A stretch of DNA of 52,476 nt from an uncultured Spirochaetia bacterium (GCA_947038115.1 CAMQVF010000005.1:1-52476); one strand, 5' to 3'; positions 17,287 through 26,482 are shown, counted from the stretch's first letter. A program made the numbers and translations. Notes: generated by a model not told the origin, from the letters alone.

Positions 17287-18348
17287 ATTAACATATTATT
17301 CGCTTCTGACTTACATATTAGTAAAGATGAAAAGGATTATTCTTTATCGGTTTTAGAAGAGATAGTAAATATCGCTAAGGATTATAATTGTCTTATTTTT
17401 TTAGGCGACACTTTTAATACATTTGAAGATGTTCATGCCCTTAAAGATAGTTTTTCGAAAATAGTTTCAAAGTTAAATATACCTGTATTCTTGCTTAAAG
17501 GTAATCATGAAGATATTGAAAGTGCTGGCACAAAGTTTAGCCATGTTTCATTTGCAGAGAATATTAAGGTTTTAGATAAATATCCTTATGAAGTTATTAA
17601 TTTTGAGGATTTAGAAATTATAGCATTGCCGTATCAAAAGTCATTTAAAGGCAATATTGACTTTCCTATCAAAACTAAAAAGAGAGTTTTAATTGCTCAT
17701 GGAATAGTTGAGGGGACTATGTGGTCGCTTGAAGATGGTGAAGCTATGTCGAGTGTGCCTATTAATTTAATAAAAAAAATAAATCCTGACTTGTCATTTG
17801 TAGGGCATATTCATAAACATATGGAAATTAATTGCTCTGGGTTAAATATTATTTATGTTGGAAGTAGTAGGGTGTGGCGACGAAGTAAGTCTGAAATGGG
17901 TAAAAGAGTTTGCATGTCTTTGGATGTTTATGAGAATGAATTAAAGACTAAATCTATCGAACTTAAAAGTGCTTGCGAATATCGAGTTTATAATTTAATA
18001 ATTAATGATGAACTTTATCAAAACATCGAAGATCTTTCATCTAATTGGAATAAAAATGATGCTGTTGATATTTATTTAAGCGGTATACTTGAAGATGAAA
18101 ATGATTTAAAGCAAATTGCTGGTGATATAGGTTCGAAATATTCTCTATTAGTGAGGACTTTTAATGTTCGAAAAGGAAATACTATTTTACTTTCAAATGA
18201 AAAAAATGAAAATATTATAAATGATTTTTTAGAGATATGTAAAGAATATAGTTCGAATAAAATGGAAGAAGAAAAAAAAGAAATTCTTGATATGGCTTTA
18301 TTTATGGGGCTTGAGAGGATATCGAAATATTTAAAAAAGAAAATATAG
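17287..18348 (+). CDS. YhaO/SbcD-type (Mre11-like) metallophosphoesterase nuclease, AUU start
   Basis: Calcineurin-like DNA nuclease, predicted to work with the SMC-like ATPase encoded 7 bp downstream. The phosphoesterase motifs are in order: SDLH (residues 7-10), FLGD, KGNHE (71-75), AHG and GHIHKH. The first two motifs lie upstream of the first conventional start candidate (TTG at 17491), so the frame must begin earlier. No ATG, GTG or TTG exists between the ribosome site AGGAG (17275-17279) and the DLH motif. The ATT at 17287, 7 nt from AGGAG, gives (M)NILFASDLHIS, the exact family N-terminus. An AUU start is inferred; a sequence error is the alternative. Confidence 0.88.
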   Translation: MNILFASDLHISKDEKDYSLSVLEEIVNIAKDYNCLIFLGDTFNTFEDVHALKDSFSKIVSKLNIPVFLLKGNHEDIESAGTKFSHVSFAENIKVLDKYPYEVINFEDLEIIALPYQKSFKGNIDFPIKTKKRVLIAHGIVEGTMWSLEDGEAMSSVPINLIKKINPDLSFVGHIHKHMEINCSGLNIIYVGSSRVWRRSKSEMGKRVCMSLDVYENELKTKSIELKSACEYRVYNLIINDELYQNIEDLSSNWNKNDAVDIYLSGILEDENDLKQIAGDIGSKYSLLVRTFNVRKGNTILLSNEKNENIINDFLEICKEYSSNKMEEEKKEILDMALFMGLERISKYLKKKI

Positions 18349-18355
18349 GTTTTTT

Positions 18356-20569
18356 ATGATACTTAATCTCTTGAACTTTGGTAAATTTAAAAATAAAAAG
18401 TTTGATATATCAGAGAATATTACTCTCTTTTATGGAAAAAATGAAGCTGGGAAAACTACAATTTTCGACTCGCTTTTATTAGCATTTTCTATTAATGACA
18501 AAAAGTCGGCTGCACATATCAAAACTATAAAGGCAAGATATGGCGATGATGTTAATTTTAATACTATACCAGAAATTGATAAATCGATAAAAATGTATCC
18601 ACAGGCTTATCAAAATATTTATGCGATAAGGCAAAGCGAAATAATTTTTGATATTAATGATAGTAAAAAAACTGATAAAGATTGGCAACAAGCCATAAAA
18701 ATGAAAATGTTCTCGTCGGATATTGATATAAATAAACTCATCGATGATGTTCGTGGCGAGCATTCGGGGCGTGCCGAAAATAGCCAGCCGAAAATAATTG
18801 AGAGGCTTAAAAATAAATTTTATGAATTAGAGCTAGTTGTGAAAAATCTTTATACTAAAAGAGATTCTATTAAATATAAAATTGATGATTTAAGTGGATA
18901 TAAAAAAGAAATTGATGAATTAGAAAAAAAACTCGCTTCTATGCAAGCAAAACTTAAACAAAAAAAAGAAATTATAGATTTAGATAAAAATTCTTTAACT
19001 CTTAAAAGAGAGAAAAATATATTAAAAGATTTAGAGAAGTTTTTTAGACTAAAATCGAAGTCGGTATTATATGCTCCGTTTAAAGAAGATAAAACTCAAG
19101 AACTCAATTTGCTTGATGAACGTATTAAAGAAAGCGAAATAAGACTTGAATATTTAAGAGGTAAACTTGAGGGGAATGCTAAAAAAGATACTAAAAGCAG
19201 TATTGATTTTGAGAGTTTGAGAATTAGGCTTGAAAATTCTATTGATAAAATTGACAATAATACGAAAAACAATAATAAATCTCAAACAAGTAAATTACCA
19301 TTTGTAGTAATCACTCTTATGGTTACAGTTTTATCTTTGCTTCTAAGTTATTTATTCAAAACTTTTATATGGCTTTTTGCTATAATTCCTACATTGATAG
19401 TTCCAATTGTAGTTTTTATGATACCAAGCAAGAAAGAGTTTTCTGCAAAAGAAGAGACAGAATTTATAGATGAGATTAAAAAATCATTTCCTGAACTTAA
19501 AATAGAAGCGAATAATTTAAATAGATTAAGAGATATTTTACTTAAAGAGATTGGGAAAATTAGTGGCGAGTTAGAAGAAGATAATGATACTGAAGAAGAG
19601 AATGCATCTCTAAAATATGAAAATGAAATATCTGATACAAAAGATGTGCTTGCCGATTATAATTCTAGTCTAAAAGAAATATTGCTCGCATGCGATGTTT
19701 CAACAATTAATGAGTATATGCGTAAACGAGAAATTTATATATCTGAAACAAAAGAAATGGATATTATAGAAGAGAGTATTAAAAATTCGGCTCATCAAGC
19801 GAATATCTACGATTTGGATGAGTATTATGCTTATATAAAAAGAAGAATTGATGCACTTGAAAACGAATCAACCGTCAATAGAGAAGCCACAGATATTGAA
19901 ATTGCATTAAAAGAAAGAGAATATGATAATTTTTTATCAGAATATAATGCTGTAAAAGAAGAGTATTCGAATTGCAAATTGAGGCATTCAAAGACCGAAG
20001 GTGAAATTGAAAGCTCGAATGATTTACATGTAGACATCATAGAAAAAGAAAGTTTGCTTGCTGGCATAAAAATATCTATAAAAGATGAAGAGAATAAAAA
20101 AGAAGCTTTGATGCTTTTAGAAAATATTTTATTTAAACTTAATAAAAAAAATGATGAAGTTTTCGATAAACTTGCAAGTAATTCAAAAGTTTTATATTCT
20201 CATATCACTCAAAATAGCGAAGAAGATGATAGTGTGAGCATGACTGGTTTTAATAGCGATAAAATTTTTGTGAAAGATAAAGAAAATAGTTTACGATCTG
20301 TTGATAATTTATCATCGGCTACAAAAGATGCAATGTATTTATCGATGAGGCTTGCGGTTCTGCATGAAATTCATGAGGATGGACGAATAATTATTTTGGA
20401 TGACCCTTTTATCACTTTTGATAGAGACAGAGTTAATTATTCTATTTCGTTTTTACATGCATTTTCAATGAAAGAAAATATTCCAATAGTGCTTTTTACT
20501 AAAGATGAATATATTGTCGACATAATGAAAGATATTGATAATAGTAGTAAAATACATTATTTGCCATAA
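18356..20569 (+). CDS. YhaN/SbcC-type (Rad50-like) SMC ATPase with central membrane segment
   Basis: A 737-residue ABC/SMC-type ATPase. The N-terminus has Walker A GKNEAGKTT (27-35). Long charged coiled coils run about 140-310 and 365-620. The C-terminal signature LSSATKDAMYLSMRLA is followed by Walker B and D-loop IILDDPFITFDRD. Two hydrophobic helices near 315-355 split the coiled coil, as in Bacillus YhaN and unlike soluble SbcC. The complex would therefore be membrane-tethered. It forms an operon with the nuclease. The role is probably DNA-end processing, but the YhaO/YhaN substrate is not firmly known. Confidence 0.9.
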   Translation: MILNLLNFGKFKNKKFDISENITLFYGKNEAGKTTIFDSLLLAFSINDKKSAAHIKTIKARYGDDVNFNTIPEIDKSIKMYPQAYQNIYAIRQSEIIFDINDSKKTDKDWQQAIKMKMFSSDIDINKLIDDVRGEHSGRAENSQPKIIERLKNKFYELELVVKNLYTKRDSIKYKIDDLSGYKKEIDELEKKLASMQAKLKQKKEIIDLDKNSLTLKREKNILKDLEKFFRLKSKSVLYAPFKEDKTQELNLLDERIKESEIRLEYLRGKLEGNAKKDTKSSIDFESLRIRLENSIDKIDNNTKNNNKSQTSKLPFVVITLMVTVLSLLLSYLFKTFIWLFAIIPTLIVPIVVFMIPSKKEFSAKEETEFIDEIKKSFPELKIEANNLNRLRDILLKEIGKISGELEEDNDTEEENASLKYENEISDTKDVLADYNSSLKEILLACDVSTINEYMRKREIYISETKEMDIIEESIKNSAHQANIYDLDEYYAYIKRRIDALENESTVNREATDIEIALKEREYDNFLSEYNAVKEEYSNCKLRHSKTEGEIESSNDLHVDIIEKESLLAGIKISIKDEENKKEALMLLENILFKLNKKNDEVFDKLASNSKVLYSHITQNSEEDDSVSMTGFNSDKIFVKDKENSLRSVDNLSSATKDAMYLSMRLAVLHEIHEDGRIIILDDPFITFDRDRVNYSISFLHAFSMKENIPIVLFTKDEYIVDIMKDIDNSSKIHYLP

Positions 20570-20591
20570 AATGTACTAATTATTATCATAG

Positions 20592-20638
20592 GCTATATAT
20601 AGATTGTGATTTTTAACTATATATAGCTTGATTTTTTA
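20592..20638 (+). terminator. Terminator after the YhaN-like gene
   Basis: Perfect 11-bp stem GCTATATATAG (20592-20602) and CTATATATAGC (20617-20627), then TTGATTTTTT. The -35 of the next promoter overlaps its tail. Confidence 0.75.
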
Positions 20639-20655
20639 AGTAAATAGTATATAAT
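20628..20655 (+). promoter_or_regulatory. Promoter of the CarD-family gene
   Basis: TTGATT (20628-20633), 16-bp spacer, TATAAT (20650-20655). Confidence 0.6.
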
Positions 20656-20715
20656 CATGAATATGGTATGTATTTAAATAAGTTTAAAAATTATTAACAT
20701 ATTGTAAAGGTATAT

Positions 20716-21285
20716 ATGTATAAACAAAACTCGTATGTTGTCTATCCTATGTATGGTATTTGTAAGGTGATAGAAATAAGTGAAAGTAGAGTTGGAGACC
20801 ACTCGGTCGAATGTTATACACTTTATTGTGAAAGTGAAAATATTACTGTCAAAGTACCTGTGAGTCGTGTTGAAGATTATAAAATTAGAGAAATAATTTC
20901 TCTATCAGATGCGGATAGTTTTTTGGAATTACTGCAGTGTAAATCTGAAGATATAGAAAATAATTGGAAAGTTAGATCTCAGATCAACGAAGAGAAACTT
21001 AAAAGTGGCGAGATTCGTGATACTATAGAAGTAGCTCGAACTCTTTTTACTAGAAATCAATTAAAGGAGCTTTCTGCAAGCGAAAAACGTTTGTATGAGA
21101 AGGCTTATCTTTTTATAGTACATGAACTTAGTATCGCATTAAGTAAAGAGTTAGACGAAATAGAAGATATTGTTTCTAATGCTCTGGAAAAAAGTGCTAA
21201 AAAGTTTAGAGGCAAAAGTATCGACAAAAAAACTACTTCATCTAAGACGAAAAAAGATGACGACGATGATGATGACGACTTTTAA
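20716..21285 (+). CDS. CarD-family transcription regulator
   Basis: RNA polymerase-binding regulator of 189 residues. The N-terminal CarD_CdnL/TRCF-type Tudor-like domain (about 1-70: VVYPMYGICKVIEI ... YTLYCESENITVKVPV) contacts the RNAP beta subunit. The helical C-terminal domain (about 75-160) contains the family's SASEKRLYEKA helix. The end is a Lys-rich linker and a run of eight Asp before the final Phe, an unusual acidic tail. In known CarD proteins this factor stabilises open promoter complexes, notably at rRNA promoters. AAAGG precedes the ATG. It neighbours a PIN-TRAM gene, a pairing also known from Gram-positive bacteria. Confidence 0.9.
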   Translation: MYKQNSYVVYPMYGICKVIEISESRVGDHSVECYTLYCESENITVKVPVSRVEDYKIREIISLSDADSFLELLQCKSEDIENNWKVRSQINEEKLKSGEIRDTIEVARTLFTRNQLKELSASEKRLYEKAYLFIVHELSIALSKELDEIEDIVSNALEKSAKKFRGKSIDKKTTSSKTKKDDDDDDDDF

Positions 21286-21361
21286 TAATTTATTTCATAC
21301 TACCTGTAGTTATATGCACTACGCTAAAGCATAAATATTTTATTTCTGGGATTATTTTTTT

Positions 21362-22348
21362 ATGTGGAGATTTATCTATTTTTTGATTGCGCTTGTAATA
21401 TTTGTTAGTTCTATAAAATTTACAAATAATTTAAGTTCAATCTTTATATTTGCAGTTGGTCTTATCGTGTTATCATTATTCGATATGTTTGTAGTAAAAA
21501 AGAAGCCATCAAAGACTTTACTTGTCGCTGCTGTGTCTGTCGCTTTTACTGGTATTCTGTTTATAATAACATTTTTTGTTCTTAAAATATTGAATTCGGC
21601 AATTGTCGATAGTAGATATGCAATGTTATTTATTTTGTTAATAGAAGGCTATATTATGTTTTCTATATTCTCTTCTTTATTACCGTATCTGTCTAATATG
21701 CTTAAGATATCGAAGCCTGACAAGGGTAGTATTTCTAAAATACTCGATACTTCTGTAATTGTTGATGGTAGAATTTGTGATATTGCGGAGAAGAAATTTT
21801 TTGACGGGCTTTTAATTCTTCCAGAATTTGTCATTAAAGAAATTCAATTTTTGAGCGATTCTAGAGATTCTCAAAAGCGTATTCGTGGACGTAGAGCTTT
21901 AGAAATGCTAAATAGAATGAAATCGTCTAAAAATATAATGCTTTCTATAACCGATGTTGACTTTTTGGATATAAAAGAAGTGGACTTAAAACTTATAGAG
22001 CTTGCTAAAAAAATGGGTTCTAAGATTATAAGTAATGACTTTAATTTAATGAAAGTAGCTTCAATTCATGGTGTAGATATTCTTAATATCAATGATTTGG
22101 CTAATTCACTTAATGTTGTTGTTTTACCCGGCGAAACTATTACTGTAGACTTAATTCGTGAAGGAAAAGAGAAACAAGCTTTGGCATATCTTGAAGACGG
22201 CACTATGATAGTCGTTGATAATGCTAAACATTTGATAGGTAAAAGTGCTGAAATTGAAATTGATGCGGTGTTGCCGAAAGAAGCTGGACGTGTAATATTC
22301 GCTTTTATAGCTGGTTCAAGACAAAATTCAATTAGTAAAAAGAGATAG
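21362..22348 (+). CDS. YacL-like PIN-TRAM domain membrane protein
   Basis: A 328-residue protein with four hydrophobic segments in the first about 115 residues. A PIN nuclease domain follows (ILDTSVIVDGRICDI, starting near 128), with the acidic residues expected for a metal-dependent RNase (D130, the glutamate in PEFVIKE, D near SNDFN). A C-terminal TRAM RNA-binding domain lies near 255-315 (GETITVDLIREGKEKQALAYLEDGT region). This order is typical of Bacillus YacL. The predicted role is membrane-associated RNA cleavage or binding; the function is not well established. The ribosome site is weak (GGGA). Confidence 0.88.
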   Translation: MWRFIYFLIALVIFVSSIKFTNNLSSIFIFAVGLIVLSLFDMFVVKKKPSKTLLVAAVSVAFTGILFIITFFVLKILNSAIVDSRYAMLFILLIEGYIMFSIFSSLLPYLSNMLKISKPDKGSISKILDTSVIVDGRICDIAEKKFFDGLLILPEFVIKEIQFLSDSRDSQKRIRGRRALEMLNRMKSSKNIMLSITDVDFLDIKEVDLKLIELAKKMGSKIISNDFNLMKVASIHGVDILNINDLANSLNVVVLPGETITVDLIREGKEKQALAYLEDGTMIVVDNAKHLIGKSAEIEIDAVLPKEAGRVIFAFIAGSRQNSISKKR

Positions 22349-22362
22349 TTGGATATGTAAAT

Positions 22363-22386
22363 CCCCCCTTTTTGGGGGGTTTTTTA
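22363..22386. terminator. Bidirectional C6/G6 terminator
   Basis: CCCCCC (22363-22368), loop TTTTT, GGGGGG (22374-22379), then T-run. It serves the convergent YacL-like and CheY-like genes. Confidence 0.85.
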
Positions 22387-22812
22387 TAAGTAATCATCTC
22401 TTCCTATAATTCTTGCTATATGTTCTATTAATATTCTTCTTTCAATTGGTTTGACTACATAGCTATCTATACCAAGTCTTAAGAATTTTTCGAGAACTTG
22501 TTTTTCTGATATTGTTGAGACTACGACGACTTTAGAAGGACATTTCATAGCTTTAAGTTCTTCTAAAAACTCAAGCCCATTCATACGAGGCATCTCGTAA
22601 TCTAGGAAAATAAAATCAGGAATTATTCCAGTAACTTTTAATTTCGATAACGCATTCTTACCATTCTCAGATTCGAATATTACATCAAAATCTTCACTAG
22701 TTAAAACTTTTTTTACGGCAACCCTAACAGTGCTAGAATCATCCACTATCATAGCGGTATAAGTTTTTAGTGTTTCTACATTTCTTCCTAAAGGCAGATT
22801 AGTACTAGCCAT
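22384..22812 (-). CDS. Stand-alone CheY-like response regulator
   Basis: A single receiver domain of 142 residues with an extra N-terminal stretch of about 18. Conserved residues are visible: acidic pair in MIVDDSS, phospho-acceptor Asp in FIFLDYEMP (about 75), Ser/Thr in VVVST (about 100), and Lys in VVKP (about 122). There is no output domain, so it acts by protein contact, for example on a flagellar motor or a kinase relay. No chemotaxis genes are nearby. The start follows a strong AGGAGGG. The stop lies next to the shared terminator. Confidence 0.9.
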   Translation of the reverse strand: MASTNLPLGRNVETLKTYTAMIVDDSSTVRVAVKKVLTSEDFDVIFESENGKNALSKLKVTGIIPDFIFLDYEMPRMNGLEFLEELKAMKCPSKVVVVSTISEKQVLEKFLRLGIDSYVVKPIERRILIEHIARIIGRDDYL

Positions 22813-23027
22813 AAACCCTCCTTTTAGCGTAATACAAACTATTTCTTAGTTTATATTAAAAGTATAAAATAGTCAATATATTATTAAACAATAAATGCTA
22901 TCATTTCGTTTTATTTACTATCTAAGTAGTAATGTTTCTATATAAATACTTGTTGATTACTTAGTATAGAAATTAATTATTTATTACAACTGTATATAAG
23001 TTTTTATATTTAAATTTCTCCTAGTGC

Positions 23028-23055
23028 TTGACAAAAATTATTCATAAAGTAGAAT
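23028..23055 (+). promoter_or_regulatory. Promoter of cysS
   Basis: TTGACA (23028-23033), 16-bp spacer, TAGAAT (23050-23055), with AAAGGA and the ATG at 23082 downstream. Confidence 0.75.
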
Positions 23056-23081
23056 AAACTTTGTGGACTAAAGGAATATTT

Positions 23082-24491
23082 ATGATTAAAGAAATAAAAT
23101 TTTATAATTCTCTTACAAAACAAAAAGAAATTTTTATACCTATAGAAAAAAATAAAATAAGTATGTACTCATGTGGGCCGACTGTGTATAATTATGCACA
23201 TATTGGAAATTTTAGAGCTTATGTATTTAGCGATATACTTCATCGAATTTTAATTGATGCGGGTTATGATGTTAAATTTGTTATGAACCTCACAGATGTT
23301 GATGATAAAACAATAAGAGATTCGAAAGCTCAAAATATTCCTTTAGCCGAATACACTCAGAAATATAAAGACGCTTTTTTTGAAGATATTAAAACATTAA
23401 ACATTAAACCTGCTTTTTGTTATCCGTCAGCGACAGAAAATATTAAAGAGATGATAGACATAATTAAATTGCTTGAAGAAAAAGGGCATACTTATGAAGC
23501 GGAAGGTTCTATTTATTTTAAAATATCTACATTTGCAGAATATGGAAATTTAGCAGGACTTGATAAACAAATTCTTAGAAGTGGAGCTTCAGGTCGTATT
23601 CTAAGTGATGAATATGAAAAAGAAAATGCCAGCGATTTTGTTTTATGGAAGGCGTACACACCTGCAGATGGTGACGTGTATTGGGATTCTCCTTATGGCA
23701 AGGGTAGACCCGGTTGGCATATCGAGTGTTCTGCGATGAGTAGTAAATATTTATCGAAGCATTTTGATATTCACACTGGCGGTGTTGATAATAAATTTCC
23801 ACATCATGAAAATGAGATTGCTCAAAATGAATGTGCATTTAATGAAAAGTTTGTAAATTACTGGCTACACTGTGAGCATTTAATTGTTGATGGCGAAAAA
23901 ATGTCAAAATCGAAAGGTAATTTTTATACATTAAGAGACTTACTTAATAAAAACTTAACAGCTAAAGCGATTAGATATTCACTGATGACATCGCATTATA
24001 AAAAACAGCTTAATTTTACAATCGAAGGCATTGAACAATCCGATAATGCTATTGAGCGTGTTAATGATTTTGCTTTTAGAGTTGCTAATTGTGAGAATAC
24101 TCAAGGCGATGATGATTATATTAATGACTTAATAAAAAAAGCTGATGATGGGTTTTCGGATGGAATTTATGACGATATTAATATATCAGAGGCTTTAGGG
24201 CATTTATTTACTTTTATAAAAATATGTAATTCAAATTTCGATAAAATTACTATTAATAAAAAAGATGAAATTATAAACTTTTTAAATAGAGTTAATGGTA
24301 TCATCGATTGTTTCGACTTGGATACTAAAAATAATATTGTAGATGATGAGATTGAAAAACTTATTGAAAATAGAAATATTGCTCGTCAAAATAAGGACTA
24401 TAAAACTTCAGACGAGATTAGAGCTATTTTACTTCAAAAAGGTATAGAAATTTTAGATACCCCTAGTGGTGTTCAATGGAAAAGAAGATAA
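23082..24491 (+). CDS. cysS: Cysteinyl-tRNA synthetase
   Basis: Class I synthetase of 469 residues. The N-terminal zinc/catalytic segment SCGPTVYNYAHIGNFR holds the HIGH-type HIGN. GWHIECSAM is the conserved zinc-binding region, and KMSKSKGN is the second signature (about 267-274). The start is the ATG at 23082, 6 nt behind AAAGGA. An in-frame upstream GTG lies between promoter and ribosome site. The next gene begins 3 bp after the stop, so the two are cotranscribed. Confidence 0.97.
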   Translation: MIKEIKFYNSLTKQKEIFIPIEKNKISMYSCGPTVYNYAHIGNFRAYVFSDILHRILIDAGYDVKFVMNLTDVDDKTIRDSKAQNIPLAEYTQKYKDAFFEDIKTLNIKPAFCYPSATENIKEMIDIIKLLEEKGHTYEAEGSIYFKISTFAEYGNLAGLDKQILRSGASGRILSDEYEKENASDFVLWKAYTPADGDVYWDSPYGKGRPGWHIECSAMSSKYLSKHFDIHTGGVDNKFPHHENEIAQNECAFNEKFVNYWLHCEHLIVDGEKMSKSKGNFYTLRDLLNKNLTAKAIRYSLMTSHYKKQLNFTIEGIEQSDNAIERVNDFAFRVANCENTQGDDDYINDLIKKADDGFSDGIYDDINISEALGHLFTFIKICNSNFDKITINKKDEIINFLNRVNGIIDCFDLDTKNNIVDDEIEKLIENRNIARQNKDYKTSDEIRAILLQKGIEILDTPSGVQWKRR

Positions 24492-24494
24492 AAT

Positions 24495-25343
24495 ATGACT
24501 TTACTTGAAAAAACATACCAACATATAAAGGGTATTACCGAAAAAAGAGAGCAACAGCTTTGGAAACTTGGCGCTTTAGACTGGAAAACAGCATTGGAAT
24601 GTATGGATGGATATCGTATTGCCAAAGTTGCAAAAGAAAAGCTTATAAAAGAATTGCCGAAAACTATAAAACATTTTAATAAAAGAGAATATAATTATTT
24701 TTCATCTCATTTGCCTAGTAAAGAAATGTATAGACTTTACCCATATATGACTAAAAAAGTATTATTTCTCGATATCGAAACTACTGGTGTCAAACAATCA
24801 GAGGATCATTTAACTGTTATCGGTTGTTATGATGGCGAGGAAATTAAAGTATTTGTTCATGGTGAGAATGAGAAAGATTTTTTAGAATATATAAAAAGAT
24901 TTTCACTTGTAGTAACTTTTAATGGTAGTTGTTTTGATATGCCATTTTTAGAATATTATTTTGAAACTAAATTTGATATACCTCAAATAGATTTACGATT
25001 TGTACTTAAAGATTTAGGCTATACTGGTGGGCTTAAAAAAATAGAGCTTGAAGTTGGCATTAATCGAGGCGATGACATGGATGGGGTTAATGGATATACG
25101 GCAGTGCTTTTGTGGCGATACTACGAAGAGTCGCATGATAAAGCAGCACTTGATACGCTTATTCATTATAATTTGCATGACGCTATTAATTTAGAATCTT
25201 TACTTATACTTTCATATAATGAATATGCCAAAAAATATAGTGCCGATTTGATTGAAAAGAGAGTGCCTCCTACAATTACATATGAGCCTAATAAAGAGCT
25301 TGTGAAGTATTTACATAAAAACCGATACAAATACTTTCGATAA
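24495..25343 (+). CDS. YprB-like RNase H-fold exonuclease
   Basis: A 282-residue predicted 3'-5' exonuclease of the DEDD/RNase_H_2 group. Motif I is LFLDIETTG (about 90-98), motif II is TFNGSCFDMPFLEY (about 139-152), and motif III is HYNLHDAINLE (about 225-235). The N-terminal 80 residues are helical and may bind nucleic acid. Similar proteins (B. subtilis YprB) have no settled substrate. It is coupled to cysS by a 3-bp gap and lies 75 bp before the capsid-like gene. Confidence 0.85.
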   Translation: MTLLEKTYQHIKGITEKREQQLWKLGALDWKTALECMDGYRIAKVAKEKLIKELPKTIKHFNKREYNYFSSHLPSKEMYRLYPYMTKKVLFLDIETTGVKQSEDHLTVIGCYDGEEIKVFVHGENEKDFLEYIKRFSLVVTFNGSCFDMPFLEYYFETKFDIPQIDLRFVLKDLGYTGGLKKIELEVGINRGDDMDGVNGYTAVLLWRYYEESHDKAALDTLIHYNLHDAINLESLLILSYNEYAKKYSADLIEKRVPPTITYEPNKELVKYLHKNRYKYFR

Positions 25344-25418
25344 AATAAAATCTTAAATATTTTCTAATAATTTTTTCCTTAAGTTATATAAATCAATTTT
25401 AATTTTAAGGAGAAAAAT

Positions 25419-26444
25419 ATGTCTTATATAGAAATAGAAGATTCGATTGCTAGAGTGAGTAAAGGGCCTTTGTCGCTTAAAGAGTCTTATAATGTATTTA
25501 AAAAGGCTTTGCAAAACCCGAGCTATTCAAATAGAGTTCAAAATGCTATAGGCACAACTAGCTTTGATACTTTTTTACAAGGTAGCATCGAGGCTAGAGT
25601 GAAAATGAAAGTGGAATCGACAAAGAAAATTTCAGATATTATTTCTTATACAGAGAGAAGTTCTAGCCGTGAAGAACCTTTATTTAGAAGTGATGCATTG
25701 TCTGGAGTTTTCAAAGAAGTTAATGAAGGTGATGAATATCCAATCACAACATATATTCCAACTAATCAACGTGTTCGATGTGCTAAATATGGCGAAGTAA
25801 TTGAAGTAACTGAAGAGATGATTTATTTTGACCAAACGAGTGAGCTTAATAGAGCGGTTGATAAATTAGCTCAAAAAGCAATAAGAACAAAAGATGACTT
25901 AGTGCTCGAGGCTTTAATTGATGGTGAAAATATTAAAAATGCTACTGGCGGAATTTATACAAGTACAATTGGTAACTTGGGTAAAATCGCTTTAACTGAA
26001 GCTGCTTTATGTGATAGAATTAAATCATTTAGACTTAGAAAAGATGACTCTGGAAACGTAATTGATGTCGCACCTAATGTTTTGATTGTAACTCCTGAAA
26101 ATGAAGTTTTGGCAAGAAAGTTACTTAAAGATATCGATTATTATGGTGTAAAAGATAGCATTAATGTTGTGCCTGACATTATGGGAGCTTCGGAACTTAT
26201 TGTGTCGGCTCGTTTGTCAGAGCTTATAAAAAAGTATGATGCAACAGTTGCTAACAATTCATGGTTTTTAATGCGAGCAAAAGAAGCTATAGTATATTAT
26301 GAAGTGTGGCCTCTTGAAGTTTTTAGTGAGCAAGATGGTGACAGCGAAAGCGGGTTTATGAAAGATTCATTACGTTATAAGACTCGTTTTTACGGTGGTG
26401 CTGGGGTTTATTGTAAAGAGCTTTTAGATGCTAGTTTTCTTTAA
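25419..26444 (+). CDS. Lone phage-type (HK97-fold) major capsid-like protein
   Basis: A 341-residue protein of about 38 kDa whose central and C-terminal parts look like a tailed-phage coat protein of the Phage_capsid_4/Mu-gpT-like kind. Visible elements: the E-loop/P-domain-like stretch SGVFKEVNEGDEYPI to KYGEVIEVTEEMIYFDQ (about 92-145), the long spine helix that follows (NRAVDKLAQKAIRTKDDLVLEAL), NVLIVTPENEVLARKLL (A-domain, about 224-240), and YKTRFYGGAG at the end. The ribosome site is excellent (AAGGAG). No portal, protease, terminase or tail genes flank it; its neighbours are cysS, an exonuclease and a TM2 protein. It could be a detached gene-transfer-agent capsid gene (Brachyspira carries the VSH-1 agent with a 38-kDa head protein), a phage relic or an encapsulin-like compartment. 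The fold call is from pattern recognition. Confidence 0.72.
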   Translation: MSYIEIEDSIARVSKGPLSLKESYNVFKKALQNPSYSNRVQNAIGTTSFDTFLQGSIEARVKMKVESTKKISDIISYTERSSSREEPLFRSDALSGVFKEVNEGDEYPITTYIPTNQRVRCAKYGEVIEVTEEMIYFDQTSELNRAVDKLAQKAIRTKDDLVLEALIDGENIKNATGGIYTSTIGNLGKIALTEAALCDRIKSFRLRKDDSGNVIDVAPNVLIVTPENEVLARKLLKDIDYYGVKDSINVVPDIMGASELIVSARLSELIKKYDATVANNSWFLMRAKEAIVYYEVWPLEVFSEQDGDSESGFMKDSLRYKTRFYGGAGVYCKELLDASFL

Positions 26445-26482
26445 GTGTATTAACAAATAATCTTTAAATTCTTTTAACTTTT

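Noticed and set aside
17491-18348. Nuclease start at TTG 17491
   Set aside because: It would delete the catalytic SDLH and GD motifs, which are in frame upstream, and has no ribosome site.
22850-22876. Promoter for the CheY-like gene (TTGACT, 15-bp spacer, TATAAA)
   Set aside because: The spacer is too short to be convincing; no better candidate was found.
25419-26444. Capsid-like gene as proof of a prophage in the window
   Set aside because: No other phage gene, integrase or attachment-site repeats were seen; both flanks are ordinary housekeeping genes.
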